A stretch of 64,000 nt of DNA, from positions 1-64,000 of the forward strand of contig VGZA01000025.1 of NCBI GenBank assembly GCA_016872775.1, read 5' to 3'. The position numbers and the translations under genes are program-made. Within the stretch, counting starts at the first letter, position 1, and each line of letters starts with the position of its first letter. Positions 29,278 to 38,085 of this stretch are shown here, piece after piece. The notes beneath the pieces were generated by a model. The model saw only the letters and a program-made list of their open reading frames with translations, was not told where the DNA came from and searched no databases. The stretch is from Planctomycetota bacterium. GTDB taxonomy: Bacteria; Planctomycetota; Planctomycetia; Pirellulales; Pirellulaceae.

Positions 29278-29702
29278 ATGACAATGGCCGTGTTACAGTT
29301 TCTGTTTTTCGCGGGCGAGCTGGCCGTGCGGTCCGGGCTGGCGAAGACGTTCGTCGGTACGACTTTAATCGCACTGAGCACGTCGCTTCCAGAACTGGTC
29401 ACTTGCTGGGCGGCCGTACGGCTCGGGAGTATCGACATGGCTATCGGCATATTTTCGGGAGCAATGCGTTCAATATGCTGATTCTGGCCGGGCTGGACTT
29501 GGTGCAGCCCGGCTCGCTCTTGTCGGTCGTGTCGTCTTTGCATTGTGTCACGGCGAGTTCCGCGATGCTTGCGACCAGCGTGGTGATCATGGGGCAACTG
29601 TACCAGGTCGAACGTCGTCGCTGGCTGATGGAGCCCGACGCGATGGTAGTGATCTTGATTGTGCTCGGCAGTCTGAGTTTGGTGTATGCGCTGCCTGCGT
29701 AG
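29278..29702 (+). pseudogene. Ca2+/cation antiporter (CaCA) fragment, truncated and frameshifted
   Basis: The first frame reads ELAVRSGLAKTFVGTTLIAL then STSLPELVTCWAAVRLGSID, the alpha-repeat signature of Na+/Ca2+-type exchangers. Near 29452 the frame changes and continues as IFGSNAFNMLILAGLDL, then the terminal membrane segments to 29702. Only the second half of a CaCA protein is present; nothing in 28999-29277 looks like the first half. A non-functional relic is the best reading. Confidence 0.7.
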
Positions 29703-29726
29703 AGGGGTAAACGCCAACCCCTTACA

Positions 29727-29764
29727 AAAACGAAGAAACCCGGCCTCTGGGGAGCCGGGTTTCT
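29727..29764 (-). terminator. intrinsic terminator of the amidotransferase-like gene
   Basis: An 11-bp stem (AGAAACCCGGC / GCCGGGTTTCT, 29734-29744 and 29754-29764) with a 9-base loop. On the minus strand it is followed by TCGTTTTT. It starts 33 bases after the stop of the minus-strand gene. Confidence 0.75.
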
Positions 29765-29796
29765 CGTACGGAGGACGCACACCCGTAAACGCGAGC

Positions 29797-30555
29797 TCAA
29801 GCCACCATCCGTAGTTCTCCAGCGCGCGCCTTCACTCCATCGACAAACTCCTCGAAGATTCGGACGTCCAGCGCCGAAGCCGACGCCGCCTCGGGATGGA
29901 ACTGTGTTCCCATCGCGAACCAGTCCTCCCGGGTACTCTCGATCGCCTCGACCACACCGTCGGGGCAACGGGCTGTCACGCGGAAGCCTCGCGCCAAATC
30001 GTCGATCGCCATGTGGTGCATGCTGTTGACGCGAATTTCGCCATCGCCGTAGACCCGTTCCATGATCGACTTGGACACCACCGTCAACCCATGGCGATGC
30101 GCCGGGTCCTGGGGATCCTTGTGGGGAATCGCCGTCGGCAGGTCCTCGGGAATGTGCAGGTAGAGGTTGCCGCCCTGCGAGATATTCAGCAGCTGGCAGC
30201 CGACGCCGATCCCGAAGACGGGCATCCGACGTTCCGCGATTGCATCCATCAACATCCGGTCAAACGACTCGCGCCGCGGTTCCATCGCCCGCACCGCTCC
30301 ATGCAGCATGAATCCGTCGCGCCGCGGATCGAGATCGGGGCCACCCACCAGCATGAAGCCATGCAGCTGGTCCAGCACACACTCCAGATCGGACAGTTCG
30401 GTCAACGGCGGCAGGATGACCGGAATCCCCCCCGCCTGGATGATCGAATCGTAGTATCCGGCGGCAAGATACGAATAGGCCGGCGCATCTTTCTTGGCGG
30501 ATTTGAATTCGGCGTTAATCCCAATCAATGGCTTGAATGATTGCTTGAACGACAT
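29797..30555 (-). CDS. peptidase C26/PuuD-like glutamine amidotransferase fold, nucleophile missing
   Basis: A 252-residue class-I glutamine amidotransferase-like protein of the gamma-Glu-GABA hydrolase group. GFMLVGGPDLDP and GTQFHPEA (with the catalytic-type His) are conserved. The nucleophile elbow, normally GICRGxQ, reads GIGVGCQ: position 117 is Gly and a Cys appears three residues later at 120. It may be a non-hydrolytic binding or sensing protein, or use a shifted Cys. The ATG at 30555 has GGGAG seven bases upstream, which beats a longer frame opening at 30648. A strong terminator follows it. Confidence 0.75.
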   Translation of the reverse strand: MSFKQSFKPLIGINAEFKSAKKDAPAYSYLAAGYYDSIIQAGGIPVILPPLTELSDLECVLDQLHGFMLVGGPDLDPRRDGFMLHGAVRAMEPRRESFDRMLMDAIAERRMPVFGIGVGCQLLNISQGGNLYLHIPEDLPTAIPHKDPQDPAHRHGLTVVSKSIMERVYGDGEIRVNSMHHMAIDDLARGFRVTARCPDGVVEAIESTREDWFAMGTQFHPEAASASALDVRIFEEFVDGVKARAGELRMVA

Positions 30556-30781
30556 AGGGATACTCCCTTTCCAACGAATGCGTTTCGACTCACTACCTTG
30601 TGAGTCGCGAATGGGGTGTGAGTTTAGGAATTCGTTATTATTGATCAACTCGCACCCGCGATTTTGCGATCGAAGGCGGTTGCTAGCACAAGATCATGTG
30701 CAAGCACTCGATTTCGGCCCTTGTCAATCGGCCTGGGGCGGTTACCCTAAGACCTGTCCAGAAACAATAACTTGATTTGCA

Positions 30782-30805
30782 GGACGGACATCTTGTTGTC
30801 CGTCC
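30782..30805. repeat. palindromic repeat GGACGGACA-x-TGTCCGTCC
   Basis: A 9-bp stem around TCTTGT lies in the divergent gap between the amidotransferase-like gene and the KAS III gene. It is the same family as the two copies at 22291-22339. Confidence 0.6.
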
Positions 30806-30845
30806 GAGCAGGTTCAGACGGCCTACGGTCAGGATCAAAAAGCGG

Positions 30846-32018
30846 ATGCGCTACGAAGAAGTCTGTATTGAGTCGCTGGGGTATACGCTGCCTGAGGAGG
30901 TCGTCGCGTCGGCGGAAATCGAGCGTCGACTGGCACCCCTCTATCAGCGGCTGCGGTTGCCGGAGGGACGCCTGGAGCTGATTTCCGGGGTGCGTGAACG
31001 GAGATTCTGGCCTGTCGGCACGATGCCGAGCAGCATGAGTCTGCTGAGTGCGCGCCGCGCCCTCGAGGCGGCCGAAATCGCACCCGAGCGGATCGGCGCG
31101 TTGATTCACGCCTCCGTCTGCCGTGACTACCTGGAACCGGCGACAGCCTGTTCGGTGCACCATCGTCTTGGCCTGCCGCCCTCCTGCATCGTTTACGATC
31201 TGTCCAACGCCTGTCTCGGACTGCTCAACGGCATGGTGCAGATTGCCAACATGATCGAACTTGGGCAGATCGAGGCCGGCATCGTCGTCGGTTCCGAAGG
31301 CAGTCGGCAACTGGTGGAAAACACCATTGATTGGTTGAATGGCGAAACATCGCTGACGCGCCAATCGGTGAAATCGGCCATCGCTTCGCTGACGATCGGT
31401 TCCGCCAGTTGCGCGATCCTGTTGACTCGCCGCGCGATCAGTCGAACCGGCAATCGACTTTGGCAAGTGACGGTGCGCGCCCATACCGAATTCCACGATT
31501 TGTGCCACAGCGGCTGCGACGAGGCCGTCGGTTCAGGAATGAATCCGCTGATGGATACCGACTCCGAACGGTTGCTCGAGGAAGGCATCGCGACGGGCAA
31601 GGCGGCCTTCACGGAGTTTCTGCGGCAAGCCGATTGCGTCCCCGAATCGCTGCAACGTACCATTTGCCACCAGGTCGGTTCGGCCCACCGTAAACGGATG
31701 CTCGAAGCGCTCGGCCTGCGGCTCGAACGCGATTTCAGTACCTTGGAGTGGTTGGGAAATACCGGCTCGGTGGCCTTGCCGATTACGTTGGCACTGGCGG
31801 CGGAGCAACAGGCGATCCGCAGTGGCGATCAGGTCGGCCTCTTGGGCATTGGTTCGGGGATCAACTGCCTGCTCTGCGCGATCGACTGGCGACAGTCTCG
31901 GGTCCGAGGCAATGGGGGCGCGGTGCATGCGATTCCGAAGCCGCATTTCGACGCCGCGGCAGCCCCCGCCGCGATCGGCGGCCGGGAAGAAGTTCGGTTT
32001 TCCGATACGGCGCGATGA
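30846..32018 (+). CDS. 3-oxoacyl-ACP synthase III family protein (KAS III/OleA-like)
   Basis: A 390-residue thiolase-fold condensing enzyme. The Cys-His-Asn set is visible: DLSNACLGLLNG (Cys123), ICHQVGSAHRK and LGNTGSVALP. The extended N-terminus and the CRDYLEPATACSVHHRLGL block are unlike housekeeping FabH and resemble the planctomycete proteins grouped with OleA, which joins two acyl chains head to head. No oleB, oleC or oleD gene is adjacent, so the product is uncertain. The ATG at 30846 fits the family's start; an upstream in-frame extension would overlap the palindromic repeat. It converges on the kinase gene with 4 bases between stops. Confidence 0.82.
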   Translation: MRYEEVCIESLGYTLPEEVVASAEIERRLAPLYQRLRLPEGRLELISGVRERRFWPVGTMPSSMSLLSARRALEAAEIAPERIGALIHASVCRDYLEPATACSVHHRLGLPPSCIVYDLSNACLGLLNGMVQIANMIELGQIEAGIVVGSEGSRQLVENTIDWLNGETSLTRQSVKSAIASLTIGSASCAILLTRRAISRTGNRLWQVTVRAHTEFHDLCHSGCDEAVGSGMNPLMDTDSERLLEEGIATGKAAFTEFLRQADCVPESLQRTICHQVGSAHRKRMLEALGLRLERDFSTLEWLGNTGSVALPITLALAAEQQAIRSGDQVGLLGIGSGINCLLCAIDWRQSRVRGNGGAVHAIPKPHFDAAAAPAAIGGREEVRFSDTAR

Positions 32019-32022
32019 ACGG

Positions 32023-33438
32023 TCAGCCCCGCGCCATGATATGCAGCACCAGGAAGGTGAGCAGCGCGCCGAAGAGCATGGAAACCGGGATCGAAATCGC
32101 AAGTGCCATGGCGACACACATGCCACGCGACCATTCCTCCGGGTCGTTGTCGACCGAGAATGGCGGCGCGATCGACCGCCCGCGGCGGACCGTGTAGATC
32201 GCGGTCGTATCATGCCGGCCGGAAACCAGCGGATCGGTGCCCTGCGAAAGCTGGCTGGGACTCTCCTGGCTCCGCGAGTCGAAGTCCTCGACATCGAACG
32301 GGACGAAATCGGGACGCCCTGTTTCGACCTCTCGGCCCGTCGGAATCGGGGGCGCGGTCCAGCGTTCGTTGGTCAGGTAGAGCGAGGGGATCGGGTTCGC
32401 CTCACCCGCCCAAGGCTCCAATCGGGCCGCAACTTCCTGGGCCGACTGGATCCTCTTGTCCGGCGACTTTTCCATCATGTCACCGATGACCTCGACAAAT
32501 TCCTCGCTGATCTCCGGATTGAACCGGCGAGGATGCCAGGGCGTTTCCTCCAGGTGCCGCTTGGCCTTCTCCGACGGTGATCCGCCCGGAAACGGGACTT
32601 TGCCGCAGACCGCGTAATACAGGGTGCAACCCAGGGAATAAATGTCGCTGGCCCGCGTGATTTCGCGCGGAGATTTGATCTGCTCGGGCGACAGGTAATC
32701 CGGAGTGCCCACGATCTTGTTCAACCGCGGGTCGGACTCGCTGTCCGACGCGGAAAACGAGAGTCCCAGATCGGACACTTTGGCGACACCGTCGGGTGTC
32801 ACCAGAATGTTGCCCGGCTTCACATCGCGATGGATCAGGTCACGATTGTGCGCATACTCCAGGCCGGACGCCGCCTGGAAAATGATGCTCGCCGCCAACT
32901 GCATCGGCAGCGGACCTCGCGAGCGGACCAGGCGTCGCAGGTCGGTCCCGGGGACATATTCGGTCACCAGGAAATGGACCTTGCCGTCGTGGCCGGCGTC
33001 GTAGGCCCGCACCAGGTGCGGATGGTCCAGTTGCGCCTGGGTGCGAATCTCTTTGGTGAAATTCTGAATGCGGTCCTCGGTCGCAAGGTTGCGGGGCAGG
33101 ACTTTGACCGCGCATTCCCGGCCCATCATTTTATGCACCGCCTTGAAGACCTGCCCCATGCCGCCGGCGGCGATGAAATCGGTGATGATGTACGGTCCCA
33201 GGTTAAGCTTGGTGCGGCCGACGCGCAGTTGATCGGCCTGATACGAAGTGATCGCGCCAAGCTCCACCAGCTTTGCCGCAAGTTCATCTTCGGAAATCTC
33301 GCTGCCGGGTGGCAATCCGAGCTGTGCCGTGAGCATCTCGATCGACTGCGCGATCTGCTCACGGGTGATCAAGCCCGACAATACGGCCGAATTGCGAAAC
33401 GTCCTGGCCACGCCGATTCTTTTCGTCAAATTCTCCAT
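32023..33438 (-). CDS. Hanks-type Ser/Thr protein kinase with C-terminal membrane anchor
   Basis: A 471-residue kinase. A helical N-terminal region (1-80) of the type found in planctomycete kinases precedes the catalytic domain (83-345). The Gly loop AAGGMGQVF, Lys112 in AVKVL, catalytic HRDVKPGN at 203-210 and APE-equivalent SPEQ are present; the metal motif is DLG (223-225) instead of DFG, which is common in bacterial kinases. A Pro/Ser-rich linker leads to one membrane helix at 440-467. The kinase domain is therefore probably cytoplasmic and membrane-tethered. Substrate unknown. Confidence 0.92.
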   Translation of the reverse strand: MENLTKRIGVARTFRNSAVLSGLITREQIAQSIEMLTAQLGLPPGSEISEDELAAKLVELGAITSYQADQLRVGRTKLNLGPYIITDFIAAGGMGQVFKAVHKMMGRECAVKVLPRNLATEDRIQNFTKEIRTQAQLDHPHLVRAYDAGHDGKVHFLVTEYVPGTDLRRLVRSRGPLPMQLAASIIFQAASGLEYAHNRDLIHRDVKPGNILVTPDGVAKVSDLGLSFSASDSESDPRLNKIVGTPDYLSPEQIKSPREITRASDIYSLGCTLYYAVCGKVPFPGGSPSEKAKRHLEETPWHPRRFNPEISEEFVEVIGDMMEKSPDKRIQSAQEVAARLEPWAGEANPIPSLYLTNERWTAPPIPTGREVETGRPDFVPFDVEDFDSRSQESPSQLSQGTDPLVSGRHDTTAIYTVRRGRSIAPPFSVDNDPEEWSRGMCVAMALAISIPVSMLFGALLTFLVLHIMARG

Positions 33439-33449
33439 CGCACCACCGA

Positions 33450-33680
33450 TCAGCCCGACGAGGTTTGATCGTGTTGCCTGGAAATGTGCAACTGGTCCGC
33501 CGGTACGAATGCCGACGTCACGCCCCTATTAGATTGTGCGCAACCGTGACAGGCTCCGCTACACCCGACCCCCTTTTTTCCGCTCCATCTCCCCGCCCAG
33601 CGCAGGACCAGATAAACCGCCGCGGCGGTGATCATCACCGCCACGAGCATTCCTTGGTTCAGGCCGATCGATGTAAGCAT
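33450..33680 (-). CDS. FeoB-associated Cys-rich membrane protein
   Basis: A 76-residue protein with one membrane helix (about 9-27, MLVAVMITAAAVYLVLRW) followed by GCSGACHGC, a Cys-rich cluster as in the FeoB-associated Cys-rich (FeoC-like position) proteins. It probably helps ferrous iron uptake by FeoB. The ATG at 33680 is preceded by GGGATGAG. It lies 37 bases behind feoB on the same strand. Confidence 0.8.
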   Translation of the reverse strand: MLTSIGLNQGMLVAVMITAAAVYLVLRWAGRWSGKKGVGCSGACHGCAQSNRGVTSAFVPADQLHISRQHDQTSSG

Positions 33681-33717
33681 CTCATCCCTATCCGTTTCAC
33701 CGACCGTTGGCCTCGAT

Positions 33718-35964
33718 TTACCAGCCGCACCAGCAGGCAATCTGGTAACTCAGGAAAGCACCGAAATACGCCAGCGACGTCATGTACGTGAACGTAAATA
33801 TCGGCCATCGCCAACTGCCGGTTTCACGGCGCATGACCACCAGGGTGGATCCACATTGGGCGCAAAGGGCGAAAAAAACGATCAACGAAAGGGCCACCGG
33901 GATCCCGAATACCGGCTTCCCACTGTCTTCCCAGGTCGCATTGCGCAGGGCCGCATGCAACTGTTCGTCCTGGTCCGATGTTTCCGTCCCCAGGTTGTAG
34001 ATCACTCCCAGAGTCGCCACCACAACCTCCCGCGCCGGGAACGACGCCACGACGGCGCAGCCAATCCTCCAATCCCAGCCAAGCGGTTTCACGAACGGCT
34101 CGAGTCCCCGCCCGGCCATCCCCAACCAGCTGCGACGCAGATATTCGCCCTGAATCTGGCGATCCAGGTGCGACAATTCTTCGGAAAACGCGGCCCGGTC
34201 CGTTTCGGACAATCCCGATGCGTCGTCCAGGGCCGCCTGGATCTGCGCGTGCCGCGCCCGCCATTCGCCCGGTATGTCGCTTTCGCGATGAGGATAATAG
34301 GCGGCCGCCCAGACCAGAATGCTGACCGCCAGGATCAACGTACCGGCGCGCCGTACGAATTCCCACCCGCGCTGTCCCATTCGTAACAGCACGACCCGCC
34401 ATTCCGGATACTTGTAACTCGGCAGTTCCATCACGAACGGCGGCGTGTCCCCGCGCAGCAGCGTTCGTTTCAACAACATCGCCACCACAATGGCCGTGCA
34501 ACTTCCCACCGCGTACGCCGCGAACCAGACCAGGCCCCGAAGCCCGAATACCCGTAACCAGACCCGTTCAGGAATGAACGTCGCGATCAAGAGGCTGTAG
34601 ATCGGCATCCGCGCGCTGCAGCTCATCAACGGTGCCACCAGCATGGTGACGAGCCGATCGCGCCGGTTTTCGATCACGCGGGTCGCCATGATTCCTGGAA
34701 TCGCGCAGGCAAATGATGACAACAAGGGAATGAACGACTTGCCATTCAGACCGATGCGGAACATCAAGCGGTCCATCAGGTACGCCGCGCGCGCCATGTA
34801 ACCGCAATCCTCCAGCACCGCGATACAGAAAAACAAGACGAAAATCTGCGGCAGGAACACCAGGACGCTGCCAACTCCCTCAATCACACCCGTCACCAGC
34901 AGCGAGCGCAGCGGTCCCTCCGCGAGCATCCCCCCGACAACCGACGCCAGCCAGCTTTTCGCCGCGTCCAACAGCCCGTTCGCCGGCTCCGCGATCAGGT
35001 AAACAAGCTGGAACATCAACGCCATCGTCGCCACAAAGAACGCGGTACCGTAGTAGCGATGCGTGAGCAGTCGATCGATCCGATCGCTGGCGGTGACCCG
35101 GCTCTCATTCGACCGGGAAACGACCCCCTTCAAGACCTCGCCGACCCAGTTGTATCGAGAAATCGCCTCGACTCCCGGCACGGCGCAACCGGCGGTCGCC
35201 AGTCGTTCCCGCGCTTGCTGCAAGTCGTTTGCCAATACACCGTTGATGCCCGGCATGCCCGATTCGCTCAAGTATACCGTCGTATCCAGCAACAACCGCT
35301 GCACAAGAAATCGCGGCGGTTCTTGCCCCGATATCGCCGCACTGCGCGACGCTAACTCCGTGACTGCCTGCTCAAACGGCGCGGGAAAGGCCGGAACGGA
35401 ATGCTCCACCAAGCCGCGCGTTCCACTTGCTAACGCCGTCTTCAGGTCGTCCAGGCCCCGCCTGCGATTGGCCTGGATCGGCACGACCGGTATCCGCAAC
35501 CGACGGGCAAGTTCCCCGGCGTCAATCGTGATCCCCCGCGCCGCCGCCACGTCCATCATGTTTAACGCAACGACCGTTGGCAGACCCAATTCCAGCACCT
35601 GGCTGACCAGGTAGAGGTTGCGTTCCAGATTGCTCGCGTCAACGATGCAAAGCACACTCCGCGGAGGAGCTGTTCCCTTCTGGCGGCCCAGCAGAACATC
35701 CACCGTGATCATCTCATCCGGAGAACGAGGGGCAAGGCTGTAAGTTCCCGGCAGATCGATCAGTTCGATCGAACGATCGCCCCAGCGAAAATCGCCCGTT
35801 TTCCGTTCGACCGTCACTCCGGGGTAGTTACCGGTATGCTGGTGCACGCCGCAAAGCGCACTGAAAAGTGTCGATTTCCCCGTGTTCGGATTGCCGATCA
35901 ACGCAATGGTTACGGTATCGATCGATCCGGATCGGGCCGCTTGAACCATGTGTCGTTCGCCCAT
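33718..35964 (-). CDS. feoB: ferrous iron transporter FeoB
   Basis: A 748-residue FeoB. The N-terminal G domain has GNPNTGKSTLFSAL (G1), GNYPGVTVE (switch I), DLPGTYSL (G3) and a G4-like LNMMD. The C-terminal part has the Gate blocks with paired FeoB membrane segments, including CSARMPIYSLL. It imports Fe2+ across the inner membrane, with GTP hydrolysis controlling the pore. The ATG at 35964 avoids overlap with feoA; an in-frame TTG at 36006 would add 14 residues. The end of the protein includes another membrane pair and the CAQCGSTL block near 720. Confidence 0.94.
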   Translation of the reverse strand: MGERHMVQAARSGSIDTVTIALIGNPNTGKSTLFSALCGVHQHTGNYPGVTVERKTGDFRWGDRSIELIDLPGTYSLAPRSPDEMITVDVLLGRQKGTAPPRSVLCIVDASNLERNLYLVSQVLELGLPTVVALNMMDVAAARGITIDAGELARRLRIPVVPIQANRRRGLDDLKTALASGTRGLVEHSVPAFPAPFEQAVTELASRSAAISGQEPPRFLVQRLLLDTTVYLSESGMPGINGVLANDLQQARERLATAGCAVPGVEAISRYNWVGEVLKGVVSRSNESRVTASDRIDRLLTHRYYGTAFFVATMALMFQLVYLIAEPANGLLDAAKSWLASVVGGMLAEGPLRSLLVTGVIEGVGSVLVFLPQIFVLFFCIAVLEDCGYMARAAYLMDRLMFRIGLNGKSFIPLLSSFACAIPGIMATRVIENRRDRLVTMLVAPLMSCSARMPIYSLLIATFIPERVWLRVFGLRGLVWFAAYAVGSCTAIVVAMLLKRTLLRGDTPPFVMELPSYKYPEWRVVLLRMGQRGWEFVRRAGTLILAVSILVWAAAYYPHRESDIPGEWRARHAQIQAALDDASGLSETDRAAFSEELSHLDRQIQGEYLRRSWLGMAGRGLEPFVKPLGWDWRIGCAVVASFPAREVVVATLGVIYNLGTETSDQDEQLHAALRNATWEDSGKPVFGIPVALSLIVFFALCAQCGSTLVVMRRETGSWRWPIFTFTYMTSLAYFGAFLSYQIACWCGW

Positions 35965-35986
35965 TCGAAAGTCTTGCGGCTCGTTC

Positions 35987-36211
35987 TCATTTCGCGACGA
36001 TTTCAATCCGCGCCGCTTCGGCCCGTCGCAGGCTTAACCGATACCCGCGTATCGCAAACTCCAGAGGGTCTCCCCAGGGCGCCATACCGATCAATTCCAG
36101 TTCGGTGGCCGGTACAATCCCCATTTCCATCAGCCTGCAACTGATGGCGTCATCGCCAGTGACGCGCACGACCGATGCCTGCTCCCCGACGCTCATCTCG
36201 CCCGCGTTCAC
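35987..36211 (-). CDS. feoA: FeoA-domain protein 2
   Basis: A 74-residue SH3-like FeoA domain: MSVGEQASVVRVTGDD, CRLMEMGIVPATELELIG and the GDPLEFAIRGYRLSLRR end typical of FeoA. Its GTG start overlaps the stop of the first feoA by GTGA, and feoB begins 22 bases later. An ATG at 36196 is an alternative start. FeoA proteins bind FeoB and modulate iron uptake. Confidence 0.85.
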   Translation of the reverse strand: MNAGEMSVGEQASVVRVTGDDAISCRLMEMGIVPATELELIGMAPWGDPLEFAIRGYRLSLRRAEAARIEIVAK

Positions 36212-36441
36212 GAGCCCGACTCCGGTTTGACCAGCACCCCCAGCGCGTCGGACTCCCGAAAACAGAGCCGGGTGCCGGCCAGACGAATAATGCAGGGACT
36301 GCCCGGCTGGACCATTTCGACCCGCTCGCCCGCCCGAATTCCCAACTCCTTCAAACGTTGCACATGGTCGGGAACTCCCACGAGCTGCGCGATTTCGGCC
36401 GACTCGCCCGAATTCAACATATGCAGCGGAACCAGCATCAT
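36208..36441 (-). CDS. feoA: FeoA-domain protein 1
   Basis: A 77-residue FeoA domain (LHMLNSGESAEIAQLVG, RLKELGIRAGERVEMVQPGS, CIIRLAGTRLCFRESDALGV). It is the first gene of the feoA-feoA-feoB-Cys-rich protein operon. A palindrome that could be an iron-regulator site lies 11 bases upstream of the start. Confidence 0.85.
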   Translation of the reverse strand: MMLVPLHMLNSGESAEIAQLVGVPDHVQRLKELGIRAGERVEMVQPGSPCIIRLAGTRLCFRESDALGVLVKPESGS

Positions 36442-36452
36442 GGGGCACCGTT

Positions 36453-36465
36453 ATTGAGACTCAAT
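36453..36465 (-). promoter_or_regulatory. candidate iron-responsive operator, 6-1-6 palindrome
   Basis: ATTGAG-T-CTCAAT is a perfect 6-1-6 inverted repeat 11 bases upstream of the first feoA start. Fur-type sites share the 6-1-6 geometry but the bases here are not the classical GATAAT words, so a DtxR/MntR-like or divergent Fur protein is also possible. The remaining divergent gap to hom (36466-36777) shows no gene. Confidence 0.4.
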
Positions 36466-36777
36466 CGCATTAACAGGTTCATCTTAGGTTCCGCCGCCGA
36501 AGTTGGCAACGGCTCCATCTGGATTTGATCCTCAACGTCAAGCACCACGCGGCGGAATGTGCCGGCGATGTCCGAGCTCTGCGACTGTCGAGCGGTCCCC
36601 GTTCCCGATCTGTCGATCGACTGCTACGATGAACCACACAGGGCGCCGTCAAGGGTAGCCTGGCACTCCATCGAACCGTTTGCTGCCGACGTCAACATCC
36701 GCTGCCGCGGATCGCCTTTCACCATGGTGGCCGTGCGGCAAACGGCCCTGACCGACGGCGAATCCCGAGAAAACCGC

Positions 36778-38079
36778 ATGCAATCGACCCAGGTAGGACT
36801 CGTTGGATTCGGCACGGTTGGCACGGGAGTCGCGCGGCTGCTGCTGGACCATGGCGACCGGATCGCGCGGCACTCGGGTCATCGCTTGCTGCTGAGCCAC
36901 GTGGTGGCGTTGAATGTCGAAAAACCACGCGATGTGTCGTTGCCGGAAGGCGTTCTTTCGAACGACATTCGGCGGATTTTGAACGACCAAAATGTGACCG
37001 TCGCGGCGTTGCTGGTGGGCGGGCTTGAGCCGGCGCGGACGATCGCCTTGGACCTTTTGGCGCGTGGGAAGGACCTGGTAACCGCGAACAAGGCACTGTT
37101 GGCGGAACATGGCACGGAACTGTTCGATGCGGCTCGGCGCCACGGCCGCTCGATCGCGTTCGAAGCGGCGGTAGCCGGCGGTATTCCGATTATCACCAAC
37201 ATCAGTCAATGCCTTTCCGCCAATCAGATCTTGTCGCTAAGGGGGATATTGAACGGCACCAGCAACTTCATCATCAACCAGATGGAGGAACAAGGCACCG
37301 ATTTTGCCTCGGCTTTGGCGGAATCGCAGCGACTGGGATACGCAGAAGCGGACCCGACGATGGATGTCGACGGCAGCGACGCGGCACAAAAACTGGCGAT
37401 TCTGGCCCATCTGGCGTTCGGTTCCCGGTTGCACTGGTCGAAGATTCCCCGCGTGGGGATCGACCGCATTCAACTGGCCGATCTGCATTTTGCCAAGGAA
37501 TTAGGCTATCGAATTCGCCTGATTGCGGTGGCGCAGCTTGTGGGGCAGGAACTGGAGATCCATGTTTCGCCGACGCTGGTCAAGATCGGGCGACCGCTGG
37601 CGGAGGTGCGCCAGGCATACAACGCCGTTTCCGTGCAAGGGGACGCGGTTGGTCGGTTGTTCTTCCACGGTTTGGGCGCGGGACGGATGCCGACCGCGTC
37701 CGCGGTCGTTGCCGATTTGATCGATACAGCGGTCGGTCGGGCGCAGATTACCTTTCATGCGCTGGACCTCTGGTCGCAGCGGGCGGAAGGCGTGGCGCTC
37801 TGCGACCATAACCGGACCACGGGGCGGTATTATCTGCGGTTTGACGTGGCCGATTCGCCGGGCGTATTGGCGGAGATCACGGGGATTATGGGGCGGCATC
37901 GGATTTCGATCGCCTCGGTGATTCAGCCGGAGCCGGGCGAGCGGTTTGACGGCTACGTTCCGCTGGTGATCATGACGCACGAGGCGACCGAGGGCGAGGC
38001 GACGGCGGCGGAACTTGAAATTGGTCGACTGGCTGTCGTCCGCGGCAAGATCATTCGTTTGCGCGTGTTGGGAAACTGA
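36778..38079 (+). CDS. hom: homoserine dehydrogenase
   Basis: A 433-residue monofunctional enzyme that reduces aspartate semialdehyde to homoserine. The NAD(P) loop VGFGTVGTGVARLL opens the protein; VTANKALLAEHG, AAVAGGIPII, ILNGTSNFI and EADPTMDVDGSDAAQKL follow, and a C-terminal ACT domain (RFDVADSPGVLAEITGIMGR) suggests feedback control, classically by threonine. The ATG at 36778 gives the family's usual length and starts at the Rossmann strand; a longer frame back to 36559 looks non-coding. The next gene begins 6 bases after the stop. Confidence 0.94.
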   Translation: MQSTQVGLVGFGTVGTGVARLLLDHGDRIARHSGHRLLLSHVVALNVEKPRDVSLPEGVLSNDIRRILNDQNVTVAALLVGGLEPARTIALDLLARGKDLVTANKALLAEHGTELFDAARRHGRSIAFEAAVAGGIPIITNISQCLSANQILSLRGILNGTSNFIINQMEEQGTDFASALAESQRLGYAEADPTMDVDGSDAAQKLAILAHLAFGSRLHWSKIPRVGIDRIQLADLHFAKELGYRIRLIAVAQLVGQELEIHVSPTLVKIGRPLAEVRQAYNAVSVQGDAVGRLFFHGLGAGRMPTASAVVADLIDTAVGRAQITFHALDLWSQRAEGVALCDHNRTTGRYYLRFDVADSPGVLAEITGIMGRHRISIASVIQPEPGERFDGYVPLVIMTHEATEGEATAAELEIGRLAVVRGKIIRLRVLGN

Positions 38080-38085
38080 ATACCG

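Noticed and set aside
36559-36777. N-terminal extension of homoserine dehydrogenase
   Set aside because: The Rossmann strand begins right at the ATG at 36778 and the resulting length fits the family.
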